The notes below the pieces were generated by a model that did not search any database, had not been told where the DNA came from, and worked only from the letters and a program-made list of their open reading frames with translations. This document shows positions 1-8,027 of a stretch of DNA of 64,000 bases, one piece after another. Both the position numbers and the translations under genes were made by a program. Within the stretch, counting starts at the first letter, position 1. The number at the start of each line of letters is the position of its first letter. Source of the DNA: Paenibacillus methanolicus (lineage in GTDB: Bacteria; Bacillota; Bacilli; Paenibacillales; Paenibacillaceae). The stretch is from the NCBI RefSeq assembly GCF_008124765.1, contig NZ_VNHS01000001.1:868001-932000 (forward strand), given 5' to 3'.

Positions 1-655
1 CCGCGATCGGAATCGCCCAGTCCGTATCGTGCGAGATCAACAGGATCCCCTGTCCTTCGGCTGCACGCCTCTTCAACGCGCGTGCCAGATCGTGATGCGC
101 GGCCGCGTCGAGTCCCGCCGTCGGTTCGTCCAGCAGTATCCAAGGGACCGGCACCGCGAACAAACACGCGAGCGCCGCCCGGCGCCGCTCTCCGCCGCTC
201 ATATGCTGCGGTTCCCGACCGAGCCAAGACTCGTCCCATCCGACCGTCTTCAACGCGTCTTCCGTTCTCGTCCTGACCGCCGCTTCCGGCAATCCGTAGG
301 GCTTAAGCGCGAAAGCCAGTTCGTCTCGCACGGTACGCGCGATCAACTGCTCCTCGGGGGACTGGCTCGCATAGCCGTACGCCATCAGGCCGGCGGTATT
401 CAACCTACGGCGCCTGCCCTTCTTCTGCCAAACCGGGTCGTCGCCGAACGTCGCCTCGATGTCGGATTCCGGACGAAGACCGGCGATGCTCTCCAGCAGA
501 AATGTTTTTCCCGAACCGTTCGCGCCGATCAGGACGGTAATCGTGCCTGGCTCCAAACGCAATTCGTTCGAGATCAGCGGTTCGCCATACTCATTAATAC
601 CATTAACTTTAATGTTGTTAATCTTTAATGGCATATAATATTCGCTGTTTCTCAT
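1..655 (-). CDS. ECF transporter ATP-binding subunit, 3' end outside window
   Basis: Energising ATPase of an energy-coupling-factor (group II) vitamin or metal importer. About 218 residues are visible; the C-terminus lies beyond base 1. Seen: Walker A GANGSGKT (residues 44-51), Q-loop SQSPEEQ (97-103), ABC signature MSGGE (152-156), Walker B WILLDEP (172-178) and switch histidine in LISHD near 208. The ATG at 655 overlaps the TGA of the preceding ATPase gene (ATGA), so the two are translationally coupled. Two unequal ECF ATPases next to divergent bioY suggest the A/A' pair of a biotin ECF transporter, with the T subunit presumably further left. The N-terminal 20 codons are more AT-rich than the rest. 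Confidence 0.88.
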   Translation of the reverse strand, partial: MRNSEYYMPLKINNIKVNGINEYGEPLISNELRLEPGTITVLIGANGSGKTFLLESIAGLRPESDIEATFGDDPVWQKKGRRRRLNTAGLMAYGYASQSPEEQLIARTVRDELAFALKPYGLPEAAVRTRTEDALKTVGWDESWLGREPQHMSGGERRRAALACLFAVPVPWILLDEPTAGLDAAAHHDLARALKRRAAEGQGILLISHDTDWAIPIA

Positions 656-1503
656 AAGTTAACGACCTCCCGCCACTCCGCTTCGGTCATCGGCAGCGGG
701 TCCTGCATCAAGCCTTCGGTGCGCATGGCAAGCGCCAGGCGCATCAAGTAGCTAGGCTGCAGACCGCTGGCTTCGCATGGCGATACGCCTGACGCCTCGT
801 CCCATCCGTAGAAGAAATCTCTTGCGCGGCCATCAAAGCTTAACTCTCCGTCCTTAATGGCCAGCACCCGTTGTTCGGGCATAAGCTCGTCTAACCGCTG
901 CGTAACCCAGACGATCGCGCTCCCCGCCGCGTGCCGTTCGCGTATGAGTTCGCTTGCGATCGCCCGCGTCTGATCGTCCAGCATGGAGGTTGCTTCGTCC
1001 AGCACGAGCATCGGCGCTTCCGCCGCGACCGCGGCCGCGATCGCCGCCAATTGCCTTTGCCCGCCGGATAGTCGATCCCACGGAACATCCGCCACGCGCC
1101 CAAGTCCCGTCCGGCTAAGCGTCTCCGCCGTGCGCCGGTCGATCTCGTCCGCCTTCAACTCCATCCACTCCAAGGCGAACATTATTTCTTCGCGCGGCGT
1201 CTCGCCGAATAGCTGCGCATCGGGCTGCTGCATGACGTAAGGCGCCGGATATTCGCCGGCGAACCCGCGATCGATCGCGCCGCTTACGCCTTCCATGCTG
1301 AGACCTGCCAGCATACGGGCAAGCGTCGATTTCCCGCTGCCGTTCGTTCCTGCTATGTAAATCCATTCTCCGGGCGAAAGCGTCAGAGTAACCGCGCGCA
1401 GCCTCAGCGGAGCTTGCGCTTCGGCCTCGCCTGCTCCCGCGACGTGAACGTCTCTTATCTGCAAATCATGCGCCGCTCCGTCGGCAATGTTCATAAGCGT
1501 CAT
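652..1503 (-). CDS. ECF transporter ATP-binding subunit
   Basis: Second cytoplasmic ATPase of the ECF module, 283 aa, first gene of the leftward operon. Seen: Walker A GTNGSGKS (52-59), Q-loop MQQPDAQ (about 91-97), signature LSGGQ (145-149), Walker B MLVLDEA (165-171). The C-terminal ~60 residues after the nucleotide-binding domain are typical of ECF ATPases. ATG at 1503. It diverges from bioY, with a palindrome of BirA type between them, so co-regulation by biotin is inferred. The substrate cannot be proven from an ATPase alone because ECF modules can be shared by several S components. Confidence 0.88.
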   Translation of the reverse strand: MTLMNIADGAAHDLQIRDVHVAGAGEAEAQAPLRLRAVTLTLSPGEWIYIAGTNGSGKSTLARMLAGLSMEGVSGAIDRGFAGEYPAPYVMQQPDAQLFGETPREEIMFALEWMELKADEIDRRTAETLSRTGLGRVADVPWDRLSGGQRQLAAIAAAVAAEAPMLVLDEATSMLDDQTRAIASELIRERHAAGSAIVWVTQRLDELMPEQRVLAIKDGELSFDGRARDFFYGWDEASGVSPCEASGLQPSYLMRLALAMRTEGLMQDPLPMTEAEWREVVNL

Positions 1504-1550
1504 TTAAAATTCCCTCTTCTCAAGGTTGGCAGACCGTGGTAGAATCCGAA

Positions 1551-1584
1551 TTGTTAACCATCATTCTATCAACTAGGTTAACAT
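1551..1584. promoter_or_regulatory. Putative BirA (biotin repressor) operator
   Basis: TTGTTAACC (1551-1559) and GGTTAACAT (1576-1584) form an inverted repeat separated by 16 bases, between the divergent ECF ATPase and bioY genes and just upstream of the bioY ribosome binding site. The arms match the known Gram-positive BirA half-site (TTGTTAAC / GTTAACAA). The spacer is a few bases longer than I recall for Bacillus sites, so assignment to BirA is an inference from arms plus context. Confidence 0.6.
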
Positions 1585-1602
1585 TCGAAAGGAGATTTGA
1601 CA

Positions 1603-2208
1603 ATGTCCACCTCATCACCGACCGCTTACGCTTCAACGAACCAAACGGTTTACACGATCCGGGGTATCGTATTTACCGCGCTGTTCGCGGCGTTGTTCGT
1701 CGCGTCCAGCTGGCTGAAGATCCCGCTCGGTTTTACGCCCGTCCCGATTACGCTGCAGACGCTCACGATCATGCTCGCCGGCGGCCTGCTCGGCGCGTTC
1801 TACGGTTTCTGGAGCATTGCGGTCGTTATCCTGCTTACGGCTACCGGACTTCCGCTCTTCCATGGCAACGGCGGCATCTCTCTGCTGACCGGCGCGACAG
1901 GCGGATACATCTGGATGTACCCGTTCGCCGCGTTGCTCGTCGGGTTAGTCAGCGACAAGTTATTCCGATCCGGAAGCGCCTTTACGAAGGGCAAGACGGT
2001 ACTCCTCTTCTTCGGCTTAATGGTGTTTGGCGTCGCCCTTCTCTACACGACCGGAATACCGTGGCTGTCCCACGTGACCAAGATGTCGATGAGCGAAGCT
2101 TACGTCCAGGGCTGTTATCCGTTCCTCTTCGGCGACACGGTCAAAGCGATCGTCGCGGCCGCGCTCATTCCGATCCTGCGTCCTCGCCTGCCGAAGCTTC
2201 GTCCTTAG
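1603..2208 (+). CDS. bioY: Biotin transporter BioY (ECF S component)
   Basis: Membrane substrate-binding component for biotin, 201 aa, about six hydrophobic segments. Seen: the BioY family region IPLGFTPVPITLQTL (about residues 38-52) and the TGATGGY/GLPLF stretch in the middle. ATG at 1603 is 8 bases after AAAGGAG (1588-1594); a TTG two codons upstream lies inside the spacing and is less likely. The gene diverges from two ECF ATPases and is followed by a terminator. BioY may act alone or with the adjacent ATPases plus a T subunit. Regulation by biotin through the upstream palindrome is inferred. Confidence 0.93.
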   Translation: MSTSSPTAYASTNQTVYTIRGIVFTALFAALFVASSWLKIPLGFTPVPITLQTLTIMLAGGLLGAFYGFWSIAVVILLTATGLPLFHGNGGISLLTGATGGYIWMYPFAALLVGLVSDKLFRSGSAFTKGKTVLLFFGLMVFGVALLYTTGIPWLSHVTKMSMSEAYVQGCYPFLFGDTVKAIVAAALIPILRPRLPKLRP

Positions 2209-2231
2209 GCGGACAGTCGCGATACATAAAT

Positions 2232-2260
2232 AAGCCGCAGCGGCCGCTGCGGCTTTTCTT
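2232..2260 (+). terminator. Rho-independent terminator after bioY
   Basis: AAGCCGCAGC pairs with GCTGCGGCTT around a short loop and is followed by TTCTT, 24 bases after the bioY stop. Confidence 0.85.
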
Positions 2261-2277
2261 CTATCGGTCCGTTCGTT

Positions 2278-2895
2278 CTACCATTCCGACTCCCATGCGC
2301 ACGCGAACGCATGATTGCCTTTGCGGGAATGGGCAGCCGCGCGCGAGCTCGCCGGCGCGTGGCGAACGTCGTCGGTCCCCATGAAATCCGCGAAATGCTT
2401 GCTCTCCTGCCGCCGGATGCGCCGCGCTTCCTTCCGTTCCGGCGCCGTGTTGAAAAGCAGCCGTTCTTCGTCGGATTCGGGCTGCACGCCCGGCACTTCC
2501 ACGGGCCGATTATCGTCGCCGAGGGCGACGAACGTCAAGAACGACGTAGCCGACACTTTGCGCTTGCCGGTTAATAAGTCCTCGGTCACGACGCGCACGA
2601 ACACTTCCATGGACGTTTTGTGCGACCACGTGACGAATGCGGACAAACTAACCGCATCGCCTTTTTTGACCGGGTGGAGAAAATCGACCGAGTCGGTCGA
2701 CGCGGTCACGACCGGTCTTCTCGCGTGCCGCGTCGCGGCGATCGTCGCCAAATCGTCGATATAAGCCATCAGCTTCCCGCCGAATATCGTGCCATGGTGA
2801 TTCGTGTCGGGCGGAAGGACGATCGCGTCCTTAACCGTTAACGACGCCGAGGCGGGTCGAGTATGCATGGCAATCGCCAATTCTTCCAGTTTCAT
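2278..2895 (-). CDS. Acyl-CoA thioesterase, hotdog fold (YkhA-like)
   Basis: Cytoplasmic enzyme predicted to hydrolyse acyl-CoA to free fatty acid and CoA; 205 aa. The hotdog signature DTNHHGTIFGGKLMAYID lies near residues 30-47 with the conserved Asn, Gly-Gly and Asp of the BACH/YciA/YkhA group, followed by the second strand pattern around TASTDSVDFLHPVKKGD. Two adjacent ATGs occur (2898 and 2895); AGGTG at 2904-2908 spaces better with 2895. The last ~35 residues (His/Ala/Arg-rich) extend beyond the usual family end and may be variable tail. It diverges from a LysR gene, a common target arrangement. Confidence 0.88.
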   Translation of the reverse strand: MKLEELAIAMHTRPASASLTVKDAIVLPPDTNHHGTIFGGKLMAYIDDLATIAATRHARRPVVTASTDSVDFLHPVKKGDAVSLSAFVTWSHKTSMEVFVRVVTEDLLTGKRKVSATSFLTFVALGDDNRPVEVPGVQPESDEERLLFNTAPERKEARRIRRQESKHFADFMGTDDVRHAPASSRAAAHSRKGNHAFACAWESEW

Positions 2896-3053
2896 CATAG
2901 CTGCACCTGATTTCTTGTTGTTTGGGATATCGCTTAGTTTACATCCGCCCCTGTTATAGGTAAAATACATATTTCGAATCGAGTCCATGCTTTTTGGTTA
3001 TAATCATCGCAATTAAGTCGTCATCACTTCATCGGAATTACAGGAGCGAGAAC

Positions 3054-3947
3054 ATGGATCTTAAACAACTGCTTTATTTCGTAACCGTGGCGGAAGCCGG
3101 CAGCTTCACGCAAGCGGCGCGCAAACTTCATCTTACCCAGCCCTCGCTGTCCAAAATGGTTCGGCTGCTCGAGGAGGAATTGGGCGTCCTGCTCCTCGAC
3201 CGGTCGGCCAAACCGCTCGAGCTTACGGATGCCGGCGCGGCCATGCTCAAATCGGCGCGTCAGGTTCTGCAATCCGTCGAGCGTATGTCCGGCGATTTGG
3301 CGGAAGTCATGACCCTTAAGAAAGGCAAGCTTCATCTCGGCATTCCGCCGATGATCGGCAGCACTTTTTTGCCGCCGGTTATCGAACGTTTTCTCGCGCT
3401 CTACCCGGACATTCGCCTGCAAGTGACCGAACGGGGAGGCAAGCGGCTGGAAGAGGATATTTTGCAGGGCGAGCTGGACTTCGGTATGGTGATCCTGCCG
3501 GTGAAGGACGAGGCCAAGTTTTGCATCATGCCCTGCCTCCATCAGGATTTGCTGCTGGTCACGGACAAGCAGCATGCCTTCGCGAACCGCCAATCCGTGC
3601 AGATTCATGAGCTCGAAGACGAATCGTTCGTCATGTTCAGGGAAGATTTCACGCTTCATCACTTGATCAAGGAACAATGCTTGCTGGCCGGTTACGAACC
3701 GCGCATCGTACTGGAAAGCTCGCAGTGGGATTTCATGACGGAGATGATCGCGTCGCGATACGGCATTACGCTTCTGCCGGAAGGCATCTGCCGTCAGCTG
3801 GATCCGAACCGATTCGCCGCTATCGCGGTCGAGCCGGCGATCCCGTGGCGGTTGTCGATGATCTGGCGCAAGGACCGTGCTATGTCGTTCGCCGCGAAAG
3901 AATGGATCCGGCATGTGGAACAAGCGCTCCAAGAGAGAAAACGCTAA
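3054..3947 (+). CDS. LysR-family transcriptional regulator (CidR-like)
   Basis: DNA-binding regulator of 297 aa. An N-terminal winged helix (residues 1-60; helix-turn-helix around FTQAARKLHLTQPSLSKMVR) is followed by a LysR substrate-binding domain beginning near GKLHLGIPPMIGS (about 92). The GIPPMIGSTFLPP and ERGGKRLEE stretches resemble the CidR group of Bacillales, which senses overflow-metabolism acids, but the effector here is unknown. ATG at 3054 follows AGGAG (3042-3046). It diverges from the thioesterase gene across 158 bp, the classic position for LysR control of a neighbour and of itself. Confidence 0.9.
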   Translation: MDLKQLLYFVTVAEAGSFTQAARKLHLTQPSLSKMVRLLEEELGVLLLDRSAKPLELTDAGAAMLKSARQVLQSVERMSGDLAEVMTLKKGKLHLGIPPMIGSTFLPPVIERFLALYPDIRLQVTERGGKRLEEDILQGELDFGMVILPVKDEAKFCIMPCLHQDLLLVTDKQHAFANRQSVQIHELEDESFVMFREDFTLHHLIKEQCLLAGYEPRIVLESSQWDFMTEMIASRYGITLLPEGICRQLDPNRFAAIAVEPAIPWRLSMIWRKDRAMSFAAKEWIRHVEQALQERKR

Positions 3948-3961
3948 TTGCTTGTCGCCCA

Positions 3962-3998
3962 TAAAAACGGCCCGCATCAACGTCATGTCGATGCGGGC
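3962..3998 (-). terminator. Terminator of the CDF/small-protein operon
   Basis: GCCCGCATC (3970-3978) pairs with GATGCGGGC (3990-3998). Read leftward the hairpin is followed by GTTTTTAT, so it ends the minus-strand operon; it may also stop the LysR transcript. Confidence 0.75.
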
Positions 3999-4032
3999 TG
4001 TCCTCTTCGCAAGTGTTTTCCATTCGCCGACG

Positions 4033-4305
4033 TTACTTATCGCCGGTTGACTCTTCGTTATTCGGAGCCGCATACTTGTCGTACCGCGCATCCACTTCCC
4101 TGGCCATGGAACGAAACAGCTTCGTTTCCTCCGCCACCGGGTCATGCTCGGTTTGAACGCGCATTTCGTACTTGGCCGGGAGTTTGACGCGCGCCCGTTC
4201 GTCCCGGTCGGACTCGGCGTTCATCGGTCCGTTCTCGAGCTGTTCCGCCAACTCGTGCTCCATTTCCGATAGCTTGAATTTCGCTTCGTTCTTCTCATTC
4301 TCCAT
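4033..4305 (-). CDS. Small charged hypothetical protein
   Basis: 90 aa, soluble, very rich in Glu, Lys, Asp and Arg, with helix-forming pattern (a heptad-like stretch at KLSEMEHELAEQLE, about residues 11-24). I do not recognise a family. ATG at 4305 is preceded by CTAGGAGGTCC, a near-perfect ribosome binding site. It lies 21 bp downstream of the CDF exporter gene in the same orientation and shares its terminator, so the two are probably one operon; a role connected with metal export is only a positional inference. Confidence 0.7.
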   Translation of the reverse strand: MENEKNEAKFKLSEMEHELAEQLENGPMNAESDRDERARVKLPAKYEMRVQTEHDPVAEETKLFRSMAREVDARYDKYAAPNNEESTGDK

Positions 4306-4326
4306 CCTTACGGACCTCCTAGATCG

Positions 4327-5301
4327 TTATGAACCCGGCTCTTCGCCGGATGGCCGCCAATCGCGCACGCCGTTATCCTCAATAATGCCCAGCGTCACGT
4401 CCGCGATATCCGGCGTCGCGAGCAGCTTGTCGCGTACGCGGAATTTAATGTCGTCCGCCACGGCGAGCGTCAAGCCTGGCCTGAGCTCGATATAACCTTC
4501 GACATGATAGAAACGACCCTCCTGCAATATGCGCATTTTATTAATATCCGTGACGTCCGGATCGTCCAGAATGACGCTTGCGACGCGCATCTCGATATCC
4601 AGCGGCGCGGCAACGCCGATTAAGCCGACCATGTTATCGTAACCGACCTTGAACGCGACGCCGACCATCAAGATTCCGATCACAACCGTCGCGATCCCGT
4701 CGAACAGGCGAAAGGTCGTAAATTCCGCGATCACAACGGCGATCAAGGCAAGCAGCGCCCCGCTGGTAGCCACCACGTCTTCGTAAAAGACCAGCCGCGT
4801 CGGCGGCGCAGCTCGTCCGACGTTCCGGATGGCCGCCATCGCGAAGCCGCCCACCATGTCCGCCCTCGTCTCCTTGACGATTTCCTTCATCGCCTTGATC
4901 AACACGAAGCCATCCACCGCGATCGCGACGATGAGCACGCCGAAATTCAACCAGAAGTTCGAGGCGTCGGCCGGGTGCTGCAGAAGATGAACGCCTTCCA
5001 GCACGGTCTCGTACGCCATAACGGTAACGACGATGACCGCGATCATGCAGAATATGTTGATGACCCGGCCGAAGCCCGTCGGGAACCGCTTGGTCGGCGC
5101 TCTCTCCGCGAGAACGCTGCCCGTAAAGACGAACGCCTGGTTCACCGCATCCGCGACCGAGTGCATCGCGGATGCGAACATGGCGCCGCTCCCGCTTATG
5201 CCGGCGGCGATCCCTTTCAAGACGGCCAGTCCGGCGTTCCCCAGCGCCGCCACGGCCGACGACGTATTGCCCTTCTTGACCATTTGCCAGAATCCGCTCA
5301 T
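4327..5301 (-). CDS. Cation diffusion facilitator (CDF) family transporter
   Basis: Inner-membrane divalent cation/proton antiporter, 324 aa. Seen: about six transmembrane segments, the first metal-site helix carrying HSVADAVNQ (H-x3-D pattern, near residues 46-54), a basic PTKRFPTGFGR loop, and the second metal-site helix with FYEDVVATSG (ED instead of the common HxxxD), followed by a cytoplasmic ferredoxin-like C-terminal domain (from ~225). The ED variant is seen in a subgroup related to ZnT9-like proteins; the metal is not predictable. The start at 5301 follows GGGAGGTGA; an upstream in-frame ATG at 5343 lacks such a site. Confidence 0.88.
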   Translation of the reverse strand: MSGFWQMVKKGNTSSAVAALGNAGLAVLKGIAAGISGSGAMFASAMHSVADAVNQAFVFTGSVLAERAPTKRFPTGFGRVINIFCMIAVIVVTVMAYETVLEGVHLLQHPADASNFWLNFGVLIVAIAVDGFVLIKAMKEIVKETRADMVGGFAMAAIRNVGRAAPPTRLVFYEDVVATSGALLALIAVVIAEFTTFRLFDGIATVVIGILMVGVAFKVGYDNMVGLIGVAAPLDIEMRVASVILDDPDVTDINKMRILQEGRFYHVEGYIELRPGLTLAVADDIKFRVRDKLLATPDIADVTLGIIEDNGVRDWRPSGEEPGS

Positions 5302-5561
5302 GCCAAGGTCACCTCCCGTGTTTGGACGCAGCTCGCGGTCCATTCATCTACCTATACACTTCATCGTGCCTTGCGAACCCGATTTTTATCCATTCGAGGA
5401 TCGTGTTAGGTCTGATTGCATGCGAGCCGCAGATTTCGCCGATAGGTTTGGATGAGGTTTGGATGAATAATTAATGTTCGGATTTTGATCAACTTCACCT
5501 ATATTAACTGGCCATATTACGAAATGATAACCTAAAACACGAATGTTTGCGCAATCAACTG

Positions 5562-5590
5562 TTGACATATACGCCTTCGTCTATTAAGAT
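5562..5590 (+). promoter_or_regulatory. Sigma-A promoter of the riboswitch transcript
   Basis: TTGACA (5562-5567), 17-base spacer, TAAGAT (5585-5590). Transcription would begin near 5597, about 30 bases before the aptamer. The rest of the 5302-5561 gap holds no convincing gene. Confidence 0.8.
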
Positions 5591-5626
5591 CAATCATGCA
5601 ACAACCGACAAACACATATTACGACT

Positions 5627-5693
5627 GTTCGTATATCCTCGATAATACGGTTCGGGGGTCTCTACAAGGAACCACAAATTCCTGGCTACGAAC
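5627..5693 (+). promoter_or_regulatory. Purine riboswitch aptamer (guanine-type, sequence variant)
   Basis: P1 GTTCGTA (5627-5633) pairs with TACGAAC (5687-5693). P2 is CCTCGA with TTCGGGG, L2 holds AATACGG, J2/3 reads GTCTCTACA, and P3 AGGAA with TTCCT closes loop CCACAAA. Lengths of all elements match the B. subtilis xpt aptamer base for base. The ligand-contacting positions U22, U47, U51 and C74 (xpt numbering, by my alignment) are conserved, C at 5686 being the guanine-specificity base. Deviations: A24 to U, U48 to C, C54 to A, A73 to G, and L3 GU to AC. The ligand is therefore probably guanine/hypoxanthine or a related oxopurine. Confidence 0.88.
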
Positions 5694-5735
5694 GGGTTGC
5701 CTTTGATGCATACCCGTTCGGCGCCAGGATTTTTT
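5681..5735 (+). terminator. Riboswitch expression-platform terminator
   Basis: CCTGGC (5681-5686) and GAACGGGT (5690-5697) pair with ACCCGTTC (5712-5719) and GCCAGG (5723-5728), followed by six T (5730-5735). The 5' arm reuses the 3' strands of P3 and P1 of the aptamer, so a ligand-stabilised aptamer should block termination: an ON switch by inference. Confidence 0.85.
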
Positions 5736-5823
5736 GCGTTCCCATCATCCGGCGGCGCGAGATCATTGATTAGGCAGACACCCTTTTATTCTAACTATTA
5801 AGCCCTTTGGAGGACGATGAACC

Positions 5824-7251
5824 GTGAGCAAGTACGATGTGATTGTAGTAGGAGCCGGTCCGGCCGGAATTTTCGCATGCTATGAATTGACGCTGAAGGC
5901 ACCTCATATGAAGGTGCTGCTCGTGGATAAAGGGCATGACATCTATCGGAGAAGCTGCCCGATTCTGGAGGAGAAGATCACGCTGTGCCCGCCGCCCGCC
6001 GGCAAGAAGGATTTCGCGGGCTGTCTGCCGGCCTGCTCGATCACGGCCGGTTTCGGCGGCGCGGGCGCATACAGCGACGGCAAATTCAACATCACGACCG
6101 AATTCGGCGGCTGGCTGACGGACTGCCTCGCCCCTTCCAAGGTGCTCGACTTGATTCAATACGTCGATGCCATTAATCTCGAGCATGGCGCCACGCCGGC
6201 GATCACCGATCCGACGACGGAGACGATCCGAGATATCGAGCAGCGGGGCTACGCGGCCGGACTGAAGCTGCTGCGCGCGCAGGTGCGCCATCTGGGTACC
6301 GAGCAGAATCTGGAGATTCTGAAGTCGATCTATGAATATTTGAAAACGCGGATCGATATGACCTTCAAGACGATGGTCGAAGATATCGTGACCGTAAAGG
6401 AAGACGGCGCGCATCGCATCACCGGCATCGAGCTGAAGAACGGCGACGTGCATGAAGCCGACCGCGTCATGATCGCCCCTGGGCGGGACGGCTCGGAATG
6501 GCTGACGTCGATCTTAAAGAAACGCCGGCTCAAAATGTACAACAACCAGGTAGACGTTGGCGTGCGCGTCGAGACGTCCGACGTCGTCATGCGCGAGATC
6601 AACGAGCATTTGTACGAAGGCAAGTTCATATTCAATACATCGGTCGGCACGCGCGTCAGAACGTTCTGCAGCAATCCGTCCGGTCACGTCGTCGTCGAGA
6701 ATCACAGCGGCGTCATGGCGGCGAACGGCCATTCCTTCAAGGACCCTGCGCTCGGGTCGCCGAATACGAACTTCGCCCTGCTCGTCTCGCACAAATTCAC
6801 GGAGCCGTTCGACAAGCCGAACGAATACGCGCGCGAAATTTGCAAACGGGCGAACGATTTATCCAATGGCGGGGTTATCGTGCAGAAGTACGGCGATATC
6901 ATCCGCGGCCGCCGGTCGACGGAGAGCCGCATCCGCGAAGGGTTCCTCGAGCCGACGCTGAAGGAAGCCGTTCCGGGCGATCTCGGTCTCGTGCTGCCCT
7001 ATAACACGATGAAAAGTCTCGTGGAGATGGTCGAAGCGCTGGAGAAAGTAACGCCGGGCATCGCCTCCGAGCATACGCTGTTCTACGGTGTCGAAGCGAA
7101 ATTCTACTCCGCCCGTCCGAAGCTTACCGAGAGCCTGGAGACGGAGATCCGCGGGCTCTACTGCGGCGGAGACGGCGCGGGTATCACGCGCGGACTCGCC
7201 CAAGCCGGCGCGGCTGGCGTCTGGATCGCGCGAGGGATGATCGGCGAGTAA
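5824..7251 (+). CDS. FAD-dependent dehydrogenase (COG2509-like)
   Basis: Soluble flavoprotein of 475 aa. The N-terminal dinucleotide site VVGAGPAG is at residues 9-16, followed by a cysteine-rich segment (CPILEEKITLCPP and GCLPACSITAGFGG, about residues 46-80) and a C-terminal FAD-contacting region GLYCGGDGAGITRGL near residue 450. It resembles the large uncharacterised FAD-dependent dehydrogenases found in Clostridia and Bacilli; substrate unknown. GTG start at 5824, 9 bases after GGAGGA. It is the sole gene behind the purine riboswitch, so its expression is expected to follow a purine ligand, which suggests a role linked to purine metabolism. Confidence 0.85.
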   Translation: MSKYDVIVVGAGPAGIFACYELTLKAPHMKVLLVDKGHDIYRRSCPILEEKITLCPPPAGKKDFAGCLPACSITAGFGGAGAYSDGKFNITTEFGGWLTDCLAPSKVLDLIQYVDAINLEHGATPAITDPTTETIRDIEQRGYAAGLKLLRAQVRHLGTEQNLEILKSIYEYLKTRIDMTFKTMVEDIVTVKEDGAHRITGIELKNGDVHEADRVMIAPGRDGSEWLTSILKKRRLKMYNNQVDVGVRVETSDVVMREINEHLYEGKFIFNTSVGTRVRTFCSNPSGHVVVENHSGVMAANGHSFKDPALGSPNTNFALLVSHKFTEPFDKPNEYAREICKRANDLSNGGVIVQKYGDIIRGRRSTESRIREGFLEPTLKEAVPGDLGLVLPYNTMKSLVEMVEALEKVTPGIASEHTLFYGVEAKFYSARPKLTESLETEIRGLYCGGDGAGITRGLAQAGAAGVWIARGMIGE

Positions 7252-7299
7252 GGAACGCAAGCGGGCGATCGCGATTAAATCGATAGATACGCCGAATAG

Positions 7300-7346
7300 A
7301 ATAAAGGCTGAGCAGGTTGCCCACGCAACCCCGCTCAGCCTTTATT
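7300..7346. terminator. Bidirectional terminator between converging genes
   Basis: AATAAAGGCTGAG (7300-7312) pairs with CTCAGCCTTTATT (7334-7346), with an inner GGTTGC/GCAACC stem. It serves the dehydrogenase from the left and tdk from the right. Confidence 0.88.
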
Positions 7347-7361
7347 ATTATGCCGCCTGCC

Positions 7362-7958
7362 CTATTCGGACGGGGCGACGAACGCTTGATTATAGCACTT
7401 ACGACAAACGGGCTTGTAGTCCTCGTTGCCGCCGATTTGAATTTGCTCGCCCTCGTTCACCGGACGTCCGTCGCGGTACCGAATGACCATCGTCGCCTTG
7501 CGGTCGCAATGCCAGCAGATCGTCTTGATCTCCTCGATCTTGTCGGCCTGCACGAGCAAGTAATAGCTGCCCTCGAACAGCTGGTTCTGGAAGTCGTTCT
7601 TCAAGCCGAACGCCATCACCGGCACGTTCAGCTCGTCGACGACGCGCGTCAGCTCCAAGACATGATGCTTCTTCAGAAACTGCGCCTCGTCGATGAGCAC
7701 GCAATAAATTTGTTTCGTTGCGGGATTAGGCTGGTACGCCTTCACGCTTTCGTACAGATCGGTGTCGTCATGTACCGGGATGGCCGGCCGCTGGAATCCG
7801 ACGCGGGAGCCGACCTGCTCCGAACCGCTGCGGGTGTCTACCGAAGGAGAGAAAATCAGAACCGGTTTGCCTTGTTCTTCGTAATTATGCGCGACTTTAA
7901 TGATCTCGAATGACTTGCCGCTGTTCATCGTGCCGTATTTGTAATAAAGCTGAGCCAA
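7362..7958 (-). CDS. tdk: Thymidine kinase (type II)
   Basis: Phosphorylates thymidine to dTMP in pyrimidine salvage; 198 aa. Seen: P-loop GTMNSGKS (9-16), Walker B-like DEAQFL (about 90-95), the lasso region FGLKNDFQ and two zinc-binding pairs CWHC and CRKC near the C-terminus. The start is TTG at 7958, supported by GGGGGCG 7 bases upstream; no in-frame ATG fits. A TATAAT-like -10 element lies at 7994-7999 on this strand. The upstream side is occupied by the 60-bp repeat array. Confidence 0.95.
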   Translation of the reverse strand: MAQLYYKYGTMNSGKSFEIIKVAHNYEEQGKPVLIFSPSVDTRSGSEQVGSRVGFQRPAIPVHDDTDLYESVKAYQPNPATKQIYCVLIDEAQFLKKHHVLELTRVVDELNVPVMAFGLKNDFQNQLFEGSYYLLVQADKIEEIKTICWHCDRKATMVIRYRDGRPVNEGEQIQIGGNEDYKPVCRKCYNQAFVAPSE

Positions 7959-8027
7959 TGGTTACGCCCCCATGAAAATTGTCGATACGTGCTATTATAC
8001 CGCAACTCCATGCCTGGCGCACCCCCT

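Noticed and set aside
3024..4145. 373-codon frame antisense to the LysR gene
   Set aside because: Spans two genes and a terminator on the opposite strand; no start signal.
5386..5568. 60-codon minus-strand frame upstream of the CDF gene
   Set aside because: No ribosome site, no protein-like pattern, and it lies in the promoter/leader region.
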